DNA of 64,000 nt from Sphingobacteriales bacterium (lineage in GTDB: Bacteria; Bacteroidota; Bacteroidia; UKL13-3), in contig JAJTFA010000004.1 in the NCBI GenBank assembly GCA_021299635.1, forward strand, positions 124,001-188,000. Reading direction: 5' to 3'. The number at the start of each line of letters is the position of its first letter. The first letter of the stretch is position 1. Both the position numbers and the translations under genes were made by a program. The notes beneath the pieces were generated by a model. It was given only the letters and a program-made list of their open reading frames with translations, made no database searches and was not told where the DNA came from. Shown here one piece after another: positions 1 to 10,098 of the stretch.

Positions 1-2
1 AA

Positions 3-3000
3 CGAGGCAATATGCTGTTCGATAAAACTTACAATGCAGGAGCCGGAAGAACCATTTCTACCAACAAAGTTTGGCCGGGTGGTACGGTAGGCACTTCACT
101 TACCGGTGCCGGTATGAATAACCGATTAGGTGTTTGGGATGGAGGAGCCGTTAGAACCAGCCATCAGGAATTTCAAAGCAGAGCAGTTCAAGTTGATGGT
201 TCAACCGCACTATCAGATCATGCTACACACGTAGCCGGTACCATGGTTGCTGGCGGTGTTACAGCAAATGCCAAGGGTATGTCATACGAGGCACCACTTA
301 GGGCATATGACTGGAATAATGATGATGCAGAAATGACAAGTGCAGCAGGAGCAGGTATGCTTATTTCAAACCATTCTTATGGAACAATTACCGGTTGGGA
401 CCAGCAAGGATCTGCATGGGTTTGGTTTGGAGATCCATCTATTTCTAATACAGAAGATTGGAAATTTGGATTTTATGATAATCAGTCGCGCGACTGGGAT
501 CAGATAGCTTTCAATAATCCAAATTACCTAATTTGCAAAGCAGCGGGAAACGATAGGGGCGATTTCTTATCAGGTAGTTCTTGGGAATATTCAGATGGCA
601 CACCTGGAAGTGGCACACCTCCCGGACTTGATGGCGGCAGTGCCGGATTTGACTGCATCCCAACTTATGGTAATGCAAAAAATGTTTTAACCGTTGGTGC
701 CGTTAACAAAATTAATAATGGATGGACTCAGGTTTCAGATGTGGTGATGAGTTCCTTTAGTGGTTGGGGGCCAACAGATGATGGCCGTATCAAGCCAGAT
801 GTTGTAGCAGCAGGTGTAAGCATTTATTCATGCATTTCAACATCCAATACAGCTTATGATACATACCAGGGTACATCCATGGCTACACCAAATGGTTCAG
901 GTTCCTTATTGTTGGTGCAGCAACACTATAATAATGTAAAGAAAACCTTCATGAGATCAGCCACACTGAAAGGCTTAGCCATTCATACTGCAGACGAAGC
1001 GGGAAATGCGGGCCCTGATTACAAATTTGGCTGGGGCTTGCTCAACACTGCAAAAGCGGTTCAGTTAATCAGTGATTCTTCAGGCTCTTTGATTTTGGAA
1101 CGAACACTGAATAGCGGCAGTACCTTTTCTCAAGGCATCACCTCAGACGGAGTAAAACCACTGCGTATCACTATCAGCTGGACCGACAGGCCAGGCACAC
1201 CTGTTGCTGCATCGCTTGATCCAACCAATAGAATGTTGATAAATGACCTTGATATCAGACTTACCCGAACGAGTGATAATACCATTTTTCAACCCTATAT
1301 TTTAAATCCAGCAAGCCCCAATTCAGTTGCCACAACGGGAGATAATATTAGAGATAATGTAGAGCAGATATATCTGGCTGCACCTCAAGCCGGAAGCTAT
1401 CTGCTAACGGTAAGTCATAAAAATACTTTAACCGGAGGTTCTCAGGCATATTCACTTATCATTAGCGGACAAATTGCACAGCCAAAGGCTATTATTTCTG
1501 CAGCTAATCGCGAAATATGTACCGGTCAGTCGGTAAGTTTTACAGATGCCTCTGCGGGCAGTCCTTCATTGCGCAGATGGTACTTTCCGGGTGGCACACC
1601 ATCCACTGCAACAACTGCAAATCCAAGTATCAGCTATAGTCAACCAGGTAAATATCCGGTTGCTTTATTTGTAAGCAATAACTTAGGAAGCGACTCTGTT
1701 TACCAATTTGCATATGTTACCGTTGGAGGCCAAAATCTGCCTTTTACCGAAACATTTGAAGCAAATTCTCCAACCTTATCAAGCTGGGTTGTTCAAAATC
1801 CGAATAATGACACTACATGGAGGTTTGCAAACGTAACAGGTACTAGCCCAGGTAACCAAGCATATTGCCTTCCATTCTTTAATATGGCAGGTGTAGGCAG
1901 ATTGGACCAGCTCACATCGCCTATTCTAAGTTTTAGAGGTCATACCAATGTGCGACTTACTTTTAATTATGCTTATACAACTGATCCCGGATTCCCGTCC
2001 GACTCACTTCGTATTTTTATTTCTACCAATTGCGGTTTAAACTTTACACGACTTGCCAGCTTTGGTGCAACGGGCACAAACAATTTCAGCACTGCACCTG
2101 CAACGGCAAACTTTTTTAGCCCTGCAAATGCCTCAGAGTGGGGAGATACCGGTAGAATTGTAATTAATCTTTCGGCTTACTCAAATTTGAATAATATCCG
2201 CATCAGGTTTGAAGGATATAATAACCAAAGTAATAACCTTTATCTAGATAATATTACCTTATATGGCACACCTGCTAAACCTACAGCAAACTTCTTTGCT
2301 TCCAAACGAACCGTTTGCGTAAATGAAAATATTCAATTTTATGACTCTACTCAAAACTTCCCTACTTCATGGCAATGGACATTTACGGGAGCTAATATAA
2401 GTAGTTCAAACGCCTCGTCACCTGGATCAATCAGCTATGCTGTTCCAGGTATCTATGCCGTTAAACTAAGGGTTAGCAACGCGGGCGGAAGTGATAGCAT
2501 TACAAAAACAGCCTATATTAACGTTTTGCCCAATCCTAATAAGCCAAACATCAGAAATGTAGGACCACTTCAGATATGCAAGGGAGACAGCTCAATGATT
2601 TTAACAGACTCAACTAATAATATCGCCTCATTTCAATGGTACCGAGATAATCAACTCATTGCTGGTGCAGTTAACCCTACTCTATTTATTAAAGACAGCG
2701 GTAATTATACCGTCCGCGCTATAAACAGCAGCGGTTGCGGCACATTCTCCGATGCTCTGCTAATGAGTGTATTTAGTTTACCGCCAACGCCAGTTATTAC
2801 CTCCAATCTGAGTAATGATGTTTTTTGTCAGGGTGGTACAGTTATCCTAACATCAAGTTCCAACACAAGCAATCAATGGTACAAAAACAATAGTGTGATT
2901 GCCGGAGAAACGAATAAAACTCTTTCCACGCAAGATAGTGGGTTGTACTTTGTGCGTGTATTTAATGGGATTTGTTCATCCAAGTCTAATGAGAGGAACA

Positions 3001-3542
3001 TTCGAATGAACCCCAAACCTCCAACAAGCATTATTACAGGTGAAGATTCAGTAACTGTTGGTGCCACACATTCTTACGCTGTTACCGGATTGACAGGATC
3101 CTCGTTTAACTGGATTATTGCCAATGGAATTGCACAATCAGGTTTAGGCACCAGCAATATTAGTGTTAAGTGGAACAGCACCATTAATGCTGCAAGCGTT
3201 AAGGTGCAGGAAACCTCAGCCAATGGATGTAAAGGTGACCAGCAAACATTGAACATAACCATGTTCTGGCCTGTAGGTATAGCAGATATGAATCATATAG
3301 CTAAAGCCGTCATTTTCCCTAATCCTGTTGATGCAAGTCTATTCGTTACTTTAACCAATTCAACAGCAAAACATACAAAGATTAATATAAGAAATGCTGC
3401 AGGTGCTCAGGTGTTAGAAAAAGAAACTGAATACAATGGCAAACCTTTAGAAATAGATATGTCAGGATTAAGCAGCGGTTTGTATCTGATTGAGATTACC
3501 TCCGGTAATGAATTATACAGGCAAAAATTTATAAAGGAGTAA
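3..3542 (+). CDS. Subtilisin-like (S8) secreted protease with T9SS sorting domain, 5'-truncated by window edge
   Basis: The reading frame is open to the left edge, so the signal peptide and any propeptide are missing; the first ATG is at 12 and residues below are counted from it. The S8 catalytic triad is visible as Asp43 (VWDGG), His70 (DHATHVAGT) and Ser289 (GTSMATP). After the protease domain (to about 350) and a beta-rich P-like region come a PKD domain (about 490-570), a MAM/jelly-roll-like segment (about 575-750), a second PKD domain (about 755-840) and Ig-like repeats. The C-terminus carries a type A T9SS sorting domain (from about 1100; FPNPVD, ending with SSGLYLIEI and a basic tail). 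It is inferred to be exported by Sec, passed through the T9SS and anchored or released at the cell surface, where it degrades protein. It is monocistronic, followed by a strong terminator. Confidence 0.9.
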   Translation, partial: RGNMLFDKTYNAGAGRTISTNKVWPGGTVGTSLTGAGMNNRLGVWDGGAVRTSHQEFQSRAVQVDGSTALSDHATHVAGTMVAGGVTANAKGMSYEAPLRAYDWNNDDAEMTSAAGAGMLISNHSYGTITGWDQQGSAWVWFGDPSISNTEDWKFGFYDNQSRDWDQIAFNNPNYLICKAAGNDRGDFLSGSSWEYSDGTPGSGTPPGLDGGSAGFDCIPTYGNAKNVLTVGAVNKINNGWTQVSDVVMSSFSGWGPTDDGRIKPDVVAAGVSIYSCISTSNTAYDTYQGTSMATPNGSGSLLLVQQHYNNVKKTFMRSATLKGLAIHTADEAGNAGPDYKFGWGLLNTAKAVQLISDSSGSLILERTLNSGSTFSQGITSDGVKPLRITISWTDRPGTPVAASLDPTNRMLINDLDIRLTRTSDNTIFQPYILNPASPNSVATTGDNIRDNVEQIYLAAPQAGSYLLTVSHKNTLTGGSQAYSLIISGQIAQPKAIISAANREICTGQSVSFTDASAGSPSLRRWYFPGGTPSTATTANPSISYSQPGKYPVALFVSNNLGSDSVYQFAYVTVGGQNLPFTETFEANSPTLSSWVVQNPNNDTTWRFANVTGTSPGNQAYCLPFFNMAGVGRLDQLTSPILSFRGHTNVRLTFNYAYTTDPGFPSDSLRIFISTNCGLNFTRLASFGATGTNNFSTAPATANFFSPANASEWGDTGRIVINLSAYSNLNNIRIRFEGYNNQSNNLYLDNITLYGTPAKPTANFFASKRTVCVNENIQFYDSTQNFPTSWQWTFTGANISSSNASSPGSISYAVPGIYAVKLRVSNAGGSDSITKTAYINVLPNPNKPNIRNVGPLQICKGDSSMILTDSTNNIASFQWYRDNQLIAGAVNPTLFIKDSGNYTVRAINSSGCGTFSDALLMSVFSLPPTPVITSNLSNDVFCQGGTVILTSSSNTSNQWYKNNSVIAGETNKTLSTQDSGLYFVRVFNGICSSKSNERNIRMNPKPPTSIITGEDSVTVGATHSYAVTGLTGSSFNWIIANGIAQSGLGTSNISVKWNSTINAASVKVQETSANGCKGDQQTLNITMFWPVGIADMNHIAKAVIFPNPVDASLFVTLTNSTAKHTKINIRNAAGAQVLEKETEYNGKPLEIDMSGLSSGLYLIEITSGNELYRQKFIKE

Positions 3543-3568
3543 AAATCTTAAGAATTTGAACTTACTTA

Positions 3569-3603
3569 AAATGCCGCCTGAAGTATTTCAGGCGGCATTT
3601 TTT
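3569..3603 (+). terminator. Rho-independent terminator of the S8 protease gene
   Basis: A perfect 14 bp stem (3569-3582 with 3587-3600) encloses a GTAT loop and runs into T residues, 26 bp after the protease stop codon. Confidence 0.9.
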
Positions 3604-3617
3604 AGTGTAGAAGGTAT

Positions 3618-3645
3618 AAAAAAGGCGGGCATTGCTGCACCGCCT
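3618..3645 (-). terminator. Terminator of the Omp28-like lipoprotein gene (minus strand)
   Basis: Read on the minus strand, AGGCGG and CCGCCT (3640-3645 with 3623-3628) pair around a loop, and a T-run corresponds to the A-run at 3618-3623. It lies 27 bp past the stop of the gene at 3672-4490. Confidence 0.6.
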
Positions 3646-3671
3646 CTTCTAATAATATTAAAACTATTTAC

Positions 3672-4490
3672 TTATTTGATATTGCCATTGATATAAAGGT
3701 AATCTGAAGAAGAAATTTTCTTCCAGATTATAGCTATAGCGCCCATATTTTGAGATTTCCATGCTGCATTCATTGGTGCCGTATATGTTTTTGTTCTTAT
3801 ATCACCTGAAACTGTAATGGCTTCACCCCATGCAGTTGGAGTAGCAACAGCCCTAATCGTGTGATCATGCTGCTGATTTGGGTTATCAGGCTGACCTGAC
3901 ATTTTCTGAGATGAAATCACCCCGTTTTCATAAAAATATACAGCCATCTGATAGTCACCTGTTGCTGCAGTGTTAAAAAACTTAGAATGAACATCAACAG
4001 AAATATTACTTCCATCAACTTTTAGATTATTCAATGCAACGCCAACCACTACCGGGTTATTGGCGATAAAAGTATCAACCGACTCAATAATCTTGTCGCC
4101 TGTTAAGCCAATATCGGTATATACGCCTGCAGGGAATGCAAGGCCATTTCCAACAGCAATTCTAGGAACTGAAGTGGTCATGAATCTACCCATGCTGGCT
4201 ACAGGTGTCATACCGGCAACCGTTAACGGATCAGAAACATGGATGGCAAAAGGAACCATTTTATCTTTGCCCTTGGCAATGCCATCATTAAACCCGGGTA
4301 TGCCATAAGCACCACAAGGCGGACACCAGGTACCGGTAATGTCAATTACCAAAGCTCTATTTTTTTGCTCTATGGTAACTGATGGTGTGTTGTTATCTCC
4401 TGATGAATCATCATCTTTCGAACAACCAAGAAAAATGAATGAAGACAACACCAGCATAGCTGATGTTAGTTTTAAATAGTGTTTTTTCAT
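3672..4490 (-). CDS. Omp28-related lipoprotein with thioredoxin-like CPPC motif
   Basis: 272 aa. The N-terminus is a lipoprotein signal peptide with lipobox FLGC (Cys23), followed by an acidic linker (KDDDSS). A TWCPPCG motif at 56-59 sits after a beta strand, as in thioredoxin folds, and the rest is beta-rich as in the Omp28 family of Bacteroidetes outer-membrane lipoproteins. No enzymatic role is established for the family; the CPPC pair suggests redox or disulfide activity, which is inference. A second protein with the same layout is encoded just upstream (4648-5526), each gene having its own promoter and terminator, so they look like diverged paralogues and not an operon. Confidence 0.75.
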   Translation of the reverse strand: MKKHYLKLTSAMLVLSSFIFLGCSKDDDSSGDNNTPSVTIEQKNRALVIDITGTWCPPCGAYGIPGFNDGIAKGKDKMVPFAIHVSDPLTVAGMTPVASMGRFMTTSVPRIAVGNGLAFPAGVYTDIGLTGDKIIESVDTFIANNPVVVGVALNNLKVDGSNISVDVHSKFFNTAATGDYQMAVYFYENGVISSQKMSGQPDNPNQQHDHTIRAVATPTAWGEAITVSGDIRTKTYTAPMNAAWKSQNMGAIAIIWKKISSSDYLYINGNIK

Positions 4491-4515
4491 AGCTAAAAAA
4501 TAATTAATGCTTATC

Positions 4516-4545
4516 CAAAGCTATCAATTAATCTAATAAATCCAA
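4516..4545 (-). promoter_or_regulatory. Bacteroidetes-type promoter for the lipoprotein gene at 3672-4490
   Basis: On the minus strand TTG (4543-4545) is separated by 19 bp from TAGCTTTG (4516-4523), a full match to TAnnTTTG. The start of transcription would fall about 20 nt before the ATG. Confidence 0.6.
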
Positions 4546-4580
4546 CCGATAAACACTTTATTTATGTATGGACACATAAC

Positions 4581-4617
4581 AAAAAAAGCAGCCGCACCAA
4601 ATTGGCACGGCTGCTTT
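4581..4617 (-). terminator. Terminator of the Omp28-like gene at 4648-5526
   Basis: On the minus strand a 10 bp outer stem (4608-4617 with 4585-4594), extended inward after two mismatches, is followed by seven T (A-run at 4581-4587). Confidence 0.85.
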
Positions 4618-4647
4618 GAATAGATCTAACTTTTAAAAATCGTGGAG

Positions 4648-5526
4648 TTAATCCCAGCTTTTATTTTCACCAACTTTAGCAATTTGGCAATTTAATACAG
4701 CACCACCAGGAGTATGAACCCAGGCAGCGATATAGCAATTAGCTTTGTTATAAGTGCTTAAGTTAGCACTCAGATCTGCAGCAGTATAAATTGAACCTTT
4801 CTTTGTTTTATCAGCAGGAATTACTTCTCCGGCAGGTGCAGAAGAAACAATTTTTCTTAGAACAAATTTGTGTTCGTAACCAAGTATGGTAGCAGGTCTT
4901 GAAAAGAAAGGGTGTGAGCTGTAATTTGAATTATTTGCATAGAAATTCTTTTGGTCAAACTGAGAGCCTGTTCCGGTTACCTTATCTTCTAAAATAGCAA
5001 TAACAAGGTTACAACCTGCAGTAACATCTTCTAAAAATCCTACAGTAACTTTAACTGTTGCATTGTCTCCACTTGTACCAGAAGCATCGATTCTTAGACC
5101 CAGTCCTGCTTGTTTAGCCATCTCTGTTGCAGCCATTGCTTCCCAAACATTACGGCTTTGAACAACTTTAGTATCAGCGCCTGGAACTCTGTTTATCATT
5201 CCAGTAGGGAATCCTGTTACGCTAAAAGTCGGTTTGTAATAGCTATTGTATTCTGCAGGCTGCATTCCATCTCCTGAATGCACCATAACAGGAACAATCT
5301 TTGAACCATTTGCTGCCATCATGTTATCTACTTTTAAGTGCCCATCAACGCACCAGCCGCACCATGCACCAGTAAATTCCTCAATTAACACTTTTTTAGT
5401 AAAACTTGAAGGTAAAGTGATGGCATCATCTACCTTAGGATCATTTGTTTCTTCGTCTTTACAACCGGTTGCAACAACAGCAAACATTGCCATTATTGCT
5501 AAAATTGATTTGAATGATTTTTTCAT
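4648..5526 (-). CDS. Omp28-related lipoprotein with thioredoxin-like CGWC motif
   Basis: 292 aa. Lipoprotein signal peptide with lipobox VATGC (Cys22), then an acidic linker. The motif GAWCGWC places a redox-type Cys pair at 56 and 59, the same position as in the neighbouring paralogue (CPPC), followed by a conserved hydrophobic strand ending in a His-containing segment (VMVHSGD). Length and architecture fit Omp28-like outer-membrane lipoproteins with an N-terminal thioredoxin-like fold. Function is not established for the family. The gene is monocistronic with its own promoter and terminator. Confidence 0.75.
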   Translation of the reverse strand: MKKSFKSILAIMAMFAVVATGCKDEETNDPKVDDAITLPSSFTKKVLIEEFTGAWCGWCVDGHLKVDNMMAANGSKIVPVMVHSGDGMQPAEYNSYYKPTFSVTGFPTGMINRVPGADTKVVQSRNVWEAMAATEMAKQAGLGLRIDASGTSGDNATVKVTVGFLEDVTAGCNLVIAILEDKVTGTGSQFDQKNFYANNSNYSSHPFFSRPATILGYEHKFVLRKIVSSAPAGEVIPADKTKKGSIYTAADLSANLSTYNKANCYIAAWVHTPGGAVLNCQIAKVGENKSWD

Positions 5527-5560
5527 ATGATATAATTGTTATTAGGTTTTTATATAAAAT

Positions 5561-5590
5561 CAAAACTAAATAATAAATTAACAAAAGCAA
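5561..5590 (-). promoter_or_regulatory. Bacteroidetes-type promoter for the lipoprotein gene at 4648-5526
   Basis: On the minus strand TTG (5588-5590), 19 bp, then TAGTTTTG (5561-5568), a full match to TAnnTTTG, with start of transcription expected about 30 nt before the ATG. Confidence 0.6.
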
Positions 5591-5617
5591 GACAAGAATT
5601 TATGGATAAATTAAATA

Positions 5618-8482
5618 TCAAAACCTAACTGCCAAACCGGTAATAATATGTCTTTGCTCCAAAAAGCGGGCGGGATTGGTTGGTGGGGGACCCTGAACAC
5701 CAAGACGGGGATCATTATACCTGGGATCAACCCAAGTGTCCGGTACGTTTTGCCCGGGGCTATATGCCCTGCCTGTCACCGGGTTAACAATGGCTGCATT
5801 TTTATTGTCAAAGATATTGGTAACCTGTATATTCCAAGATAGATTTAAACGGCCAAAATTCCACCATTTGGTAAAGGTAAAATCGCACCAGAACCAATAT
5901 TCGCCAATCTCACTCCAGCGCGCATTTGGATCCGTATTCACCACATAAATTGGCCTGCCTGTATTCGGGTCGTTGCGGTCAAAAATAAATGGGGTGTACC
6001 TTACACCTGTGCGATAAACTGTTTCAAAGTAAAAGCTCATTTTATTGAGCCAGCTTTTACCAAACAAGCCATCTTTACGATCTATTTTTATAACATGATT
6101 GGTCTTGATATCCAAAGGAACATCCCAGGGTAAATAATACTCCCTTGTGTCTTCTACCGCACCGTTTGCCAGTAACTCTTTAATCTTTTCATTGGCACTG
6201 GAACTCTGACCTGTTGTAACCATATATGTAAATGAAGCCTGACCCGTATACCAGTTGCCAATGCGTTTAATATATCCCAACTCAATACCACGAGAGCGTG
6301 CATAATCACTATTGATGCGGATGGTTCGTGCAACCTCTCTCCCGGTGGCATCTTTAATGAGTAAAGAAGTCGTAGTAATAAAATCATACTTATCCTTCCA
6401 GAAAGCAGTTAGGGTAAGTGCATCATTGCTGGTTATTTGGGTTTTCAAACCAATTTCATAACTGATGTCAACCTCAGGATTCAGATCCGGGTTGCCAACA
6501 TTGGCAATGGTTGATCTATCCTGATAAAAAGGATTTAAACCCGGATAAATAAATGAAGGGTGCGGAAGTATGGTATTGTGTGTGTAATTAAAAAATAACA
6601 CCTGATTTTCCCTGATTGGGAAAGACGCAGAGATTTTAGGTAGAAATCTGAATTTATAACGCAAACCACCAATGTCAATGCTGTTATTTTTATAGCTTTC
6701 TCTTAACTCTTCTCTTACAGGCGCATTTTGATTTAGTATAGCATCATCTACATATTTTCCGGGCGCCCAGTATTCCAATCTGCCACCAATGCTTGCAATT
6801 AACCCCTTATACTTTATCTGATCAGTAACCCAGAAACCACCACGCTGCGGACTCACCTTCCACACATCACTCTGCTGGCCTAAACGGAAAGTTTGTGATT
6901 TGGTTCCATCAGCAAGCGGAATGGGTGCACCAATCCATGGCCTCACAATATCTATCCATTGCATTTCCTGAAACTTGAGCTCCATGCCAAAATTTAGTTT
7001 GTTCAATGAGTTCTTGGAAAACAAATTTCCCTGAGCCTTTACCATGTACTCTTCAAAATAATGATCATGCCATAGGGTAGCTATCCCTCCGTTATTAAAA
7101 AAACCGGATGGGTTGTTTACATAAGCTATGCTATCACCCGGGTTAAAATAGCTTGTTGGGAACAAGGTCATGCTGGCAGGGTCAAATACAGCATCAACAT
7201 CACCGGGCCTCCAAGGCCTGCCGTTTGCATCTGCCCTTAATCTAACAAAAAACCTGGAACCGGTTACGGTATAGGAAAAACGTTTACTTACGGATTGTTT
7301 CCAATCAACAGAGGTCATATAGGCATCATGCGTAAAGGTATTGGCATTATCCATCTGATTGCTGAACAAATACTGGAAACCGGGTTGAAAGGGCAAATCA
7401 TTTCCAAAAATGCGAAGCATGTTTACATCCTGATTCACAGTTATAGATCTCAGCTGGGTAAAGGTGATCATTTTTCCACCTTTGAAAGAATAATTGAGTT
7501 TTAGGAAAGCACTCCAACGGTTATCCTGAAAGGGCGCCCAGGTTTTACCATTATCCGCATCATATAAAGATGATTGTAATTGATTAGCTGGATTTTTATA
7601 AAATTCATCGGTAAATGCCCCACGCAATGCTATAGAAAATTTAAGGCGATTCTCCAGTTTCTTCTTAAAAAGAGGTCCGTTTAAATTCAATTCGGCAACC
7701 TGACTGTTCCAGCAACTGCGCCAATCTTCGTTAAACCCGAAATTATCACGTTTGTAGCTGGCATTTACTTCTACGCGGTCGCCACCGGTTCTGGTTTTGG
7801 CATTAATAACACCCGCAGTTGCATCACCCACATCGGCACCTATTCCTCCTGTAGTAATTTCAATATCGCCAATGGCATTGGCTCCAATATCCAATCCAAA
7901 TCCGGTTCCCGAAAGTGGGTCAGTTACCTTCACACCATCAATATAAACTCCAGTTTCGTAAGTACGCCCACCGCGTATGCTTACACCTGCAGGACTTTGA
8001 ATAACACCGGGCTGTGTATTAATAATTTTTTGCAACTGCCTTGCCGGAGCTAACTCAATATTTTCCTGTGATATGGTGTTAGTTGATGCAGCCTTTTCTA
8101 TGTCAATCAGTGGCTTCTTGCCTACAATCACTACATCCTGATCAATGGTAACAGATGAAGGTAGGAGTTCAATTTGTAAATCTTTGTTTTCTCCCGCTTT
8201 AACCCTTATACCGGTAAGTAACACTTTAGCATAACCAATATATGCTATCTCAACCGTATACTCCCCAGGCCTTACATTTTTAATAGTGAATTTGCCGTTT
8301 ACATCAGTTACTGCTCCCAAAGAGGTGCCCTTAAGCAATACGTTTACGCCAATTAGTTCACTATTGTCTTTTTTATCTTTTACTGTACCTGAAATAATAC
8401 CTGTTTGTGCAAGTACCTGTTGGCTAAATAAATTTCCAATTACAAAAAATAAGAAAAGTTGCAGGTGTGGACGCTTAATCAT
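5618..8482 (-). CDS. TonB-dependent outer-membrane receptor
   Basis: 954 aa from the ATG at 8482; the frame extends to a TTG at 8497 but the ATG gives a normal signal peptide (basic start, hydrophobic core, cleavage after VLA). The mature N-terminus is a carboxypeptidase-regulatory-like beta-sandwich (GTVKD... through KVRPGEY, about 30-115), then a plug domain (about 125-235 with SIRGG and IDGVKV) and a long barrel ending in a terminal aromatic strand (GLAVRF). The domain pattern is that of Bacteroidetes TonB receptors that import scaffolded substrates. No SusD-like partner is adjacent, so a SusC assignment and a substrate are not supported. It is transcribed away from sucB. Confidence 0.9.
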   Translation of the reverse strand: MIKRPHLQLFLFFVIGNLFSQQVLAQTGIISGTVKDKKDNSELIGVNVLLKGTSLGAVTDVNGKFTIKNVRPGEYTVEIAYIGYAKVLLTGIRVKAGENKDLQIELLPSSVTIDQDVVIVGKKPLIDIEKAASTNTISQENIELAPARQLQKIINTQPGVIQSPAGVSIRGGRTYETGVYIDGVKVTDPLSGTGFGLDIGANAIGDIEITTGGIGADVGDATAGVINAKTRTGGDRVEVNASYKRDNFGFNEDWRSCWNSQVAELNLNGPLFKKKLENRLKFSIALRGAFTDEFYKNPANQLQSSLYDADNGKTWAPFQDNRWSAFLKLNYSFKGGKMITFTQLRSITVNQDVNMLRIFGNDLPFQPGFQYLFSNQMDNANTFTHDAYMTSVDWKQSVSKRFSYTVTGSRFFVRLRADANGRPWRPGDVDAVFDPASMTLFPTSYFNPGDSIAYVNNPSGFFNNGGIATLWHDHYFEEYMVKAQGNLFSKNSLNKLNFGMELKFQEMQWIDIVRPWIGAPIPLADGTKSQTFRLGQQSDVWKVSPQRGGFWVTDQIKYKGLIASIGGRLEYWAPGKYVDDAILNQNAPVREELRESYKNNSIDIGGLRYKFRFLPKISASFPIRENQVLFFNYTHNTILPHPSFIYPGLNPFYQDRSTIANVGNPDLNPEVDISYEIGLKTQITSNDALTLTAFWKDKYDFITTTSLLIKDATGREVARTIRINSDYARSRGIELGYIKRIGNWYTGQASFTYMVTTGQSSSANEKIKELLANGAVEDTREYYLPWDVPLDIKTNHVIKIDRKDGLFGKSWLNKMSFYFETVYRTGVRYTPFIFDRNDPNTGRPIYVVNTDPNARWSEIGEYWFWCDFTFTKWWNFGRLNLSWNIQVTNIFDNKNAAIVNPVTGRAYSPGQNVPDTWVDPRYNDPRLGVQGPPPTNPARFLEQRHIITGLAVRF

Positions 8483-8629
8483 GTTATAGGCCGGCAAATT
8501 AATAGAAATTATGAAAGTATAAAATCAAGTTTGTGTGAATAATAAACCAGAAACACCATTTGGCAAATCTATCTGGTGGTGTATTCTGTATGAAGCCAAG
8601 CATAGGGTTTAATTTCTCAAATCAATTTA

Positions 8630-8637
8630 TACCTTTG
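8630..8637 (+). promoter_or_regulatory. Probable -7 box upstream of sucB
   Basis: TACCTTTG matches TAnnTTTG and would start transcription about 24 nt before the sucB ATG. The -33 region has only TTT about 19 bp upstream, so the call is moderate. Confidence 0.4.
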
Positions 8638-8665
8638 TGCCACCTTAACTACTGTATAAAATAAT

Positions 8666-9892
8666 ATGGCATTAGAAATAAAAGTACCTACCGTTGGTGA
8701 ATCAATAAGCGAAGTAACCATTGCCCGCTGGAACAAGAAAGATGGCGATTATGTAGAAATGGATGAATTGTTGTGCGAACTTGAATCTGATAAAGCCACA
8801 TTTGAATTAAATGCCGAAGCTGCTGGTGTTCTCACCAGAAAGGGGAATGAAGGTGATACCATTAAAGTTGGTGATATCATTGCCATGATTGATACTTCAG
8901 CAACTAAGCCTGCAGGCGCTAAAGTAACCGCTGCTCCCGAAAAGAAAACAGAAGCGCCAAAGGCTGAAACAACAAAAGATAGTACTAAAACCGAAAGTAA
9001 GGAAACCTATGCTACCGGTTCGCCCAGCCCTGCCGCAGCAAAAATATTAGCTGAAAAAGGGATTGACCCTAAAGAAGTGAAAGGTACCGGTATTGCAGGC
9101 CGCATCACCAAGGCAGATGCGATAGCAGCTGAGCTGAAGGTTACCCGTAACGAATCAAAATCGCGTAATGAAAGAAGCGAAAAAATGAGTTCGCTCAGAA
9201 AAACCGTTTCTCGAAGATTGGTAGCTGTAAAAAATGAAACAGCCATGCTCACTACCTTTAATGAGGTAGATATGAAACCAATCATGGATTTGCGCAACCA
9301 GTTTAAAAATCAATTTAAAGAGGCTCATGGGGTGAACCTGGGCTTTATGAGCTTTTTTACAAAGGCGGTTTGTGCTGCACTTAAACAATACCCTGCTGTA
9401 AATGCTTATATCAACGGAGAAGAAATCGTTTACCATGATTATTGTGATATTTCCATTGCCGTAAGTGCTCCAAAAGGTCTGGTGGTTCCGGTAATCAGAA
9501 ATGCAGAAAGCATGTCGCTGGCCGAAATTGAAAAAGAAGTGGTATTGCTTGCTACCAAAGCCAGAGAAAATAAATTAAGCATTGAAGAAATGACCGGTGG
9601 AACTTTTACTATTACCAATGGCGGTGTTTTTGGTAGCATGCTCAGCACGCCTATCATTAATGCTCCGCAATCAGCCATTTTAGGAATGCATAATATTGTT
9701 GAAAGGCCCGTGGTAAAAGACGGCCAAATCGTTATCAGACCTATCATGTATGTGGCCCTAAGCTATGACCACCGTATAATTGACGGGCGTGAATCGGTTG
9801 GATTTTTAGTTAAAGTAAAACAATGCCTGGAGAACCCTGCGCTGCTGATAAATGAGGGGAATGATTTAAACAAACTCTTATTAGGACTGTAG
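8666..9892 (+). CDS. sucB: Dihydrolipoyllysine-residue succinyltransferase (2-oxoglutarate dehydrogenase E2)
   Basis: 408 aa, transferring succinyl from the lipoyl arm to CoA in the TCA-cycle 2-oxoglutarate dehydrogenase complex. It has one N-terminal lipoyl domain with the lipoyl Lys at 43 (ESDKATFEL), a Pro/Ala/Lys/Thr-rich linker, a peripheral subunit-binding domain (about 120-155, [12 protein letters not shown]), and a C-terminal catalytic domain with YDHRIIDG (His369, Asp373). The VPTVGESI start and [16 protein letters not shown] region favour the succinyl over the acetyl enzyme. The E1 gene (sucA) is not adjacent in this window, and the shared E3 (lpdA) is 11 kb away. Confidence 0.92.
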   Translation: MALEIKVPTVGESISEVTIARWNKKDGDYVEMDELLCELESDKATFELNAEAAGVLTRKGNEGDTIKVGDIIAMIDTSATKPAGAKVTAAPEKKTEAPKAETTKDSTKTESKETYATGSPSPAAAKILAEKGIDPKEVKGTGIAGRITKADAIAAELKVTRNESKSRNERSEKMSSLRKTVSRRLVAVKNETAMLTTFNEVDMKPIMDLRNQFKNQFKEAHGVNLGFMSFFTKAVCAALKQYPAVNAYINGEEIVYHDYCDISIAVSAPKGLVVPVIRNAESMSLAEIEKEVVLLATKARENKLSIEEMTGGTFTITNGGVFGSMLSTPIINAPQSAILGMHNIVERPVVKDGQIVIRPIMYVALSYDHRIIDGRESVGFLVKVKQCLENPALLINEGNDLNKLLLGL

Positions 9893-10098
9893 GCTTGGCT
9901 TATAAAAGGCTATAAGCTAAAATACTTGGTAATTTCTTGGGGCTTCCCCTCGTGTAACAATGGCCATAGCACATTTCCATCCATTATTACACGGGGTCAC
10001 GCTTTCCGCTCTATCCAGGCTACACCTGGGATTCCGCTTCAATCGTTAAGCCAGTAAATACAGAAGCATTTTTTCAAATTAGTTTCTAAGCAACAAAA
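9893..10098. other. Non-coding region after sucB with an imperfect 13 bp inverted repeat
   Basis: No ORF or known RNA is seen. The segment holds CGTGTAACAATGG (9951-9963) and its near-perfect reverse complement (9981-9993, one mismatch) around a 17 nt loop. About 20 bp on there is a small hairpin (CCAGG 10015-10019 with CCTGG 10025-10029). The text GCTTTCCGCTCTATCC next to the inverted repeat resembles, from memory, a motif of intergenic repeats in Bacteroidetes genomes; that resemblance is unverified. Confidence 0.45.

Noticed and set aside
5618..8482. SusC of a polysaccharide utilisation locus
   Set aside because: No SusD-like or glycoside hydrolase gene is adjacent; only the generic TonB receptor call is supported.
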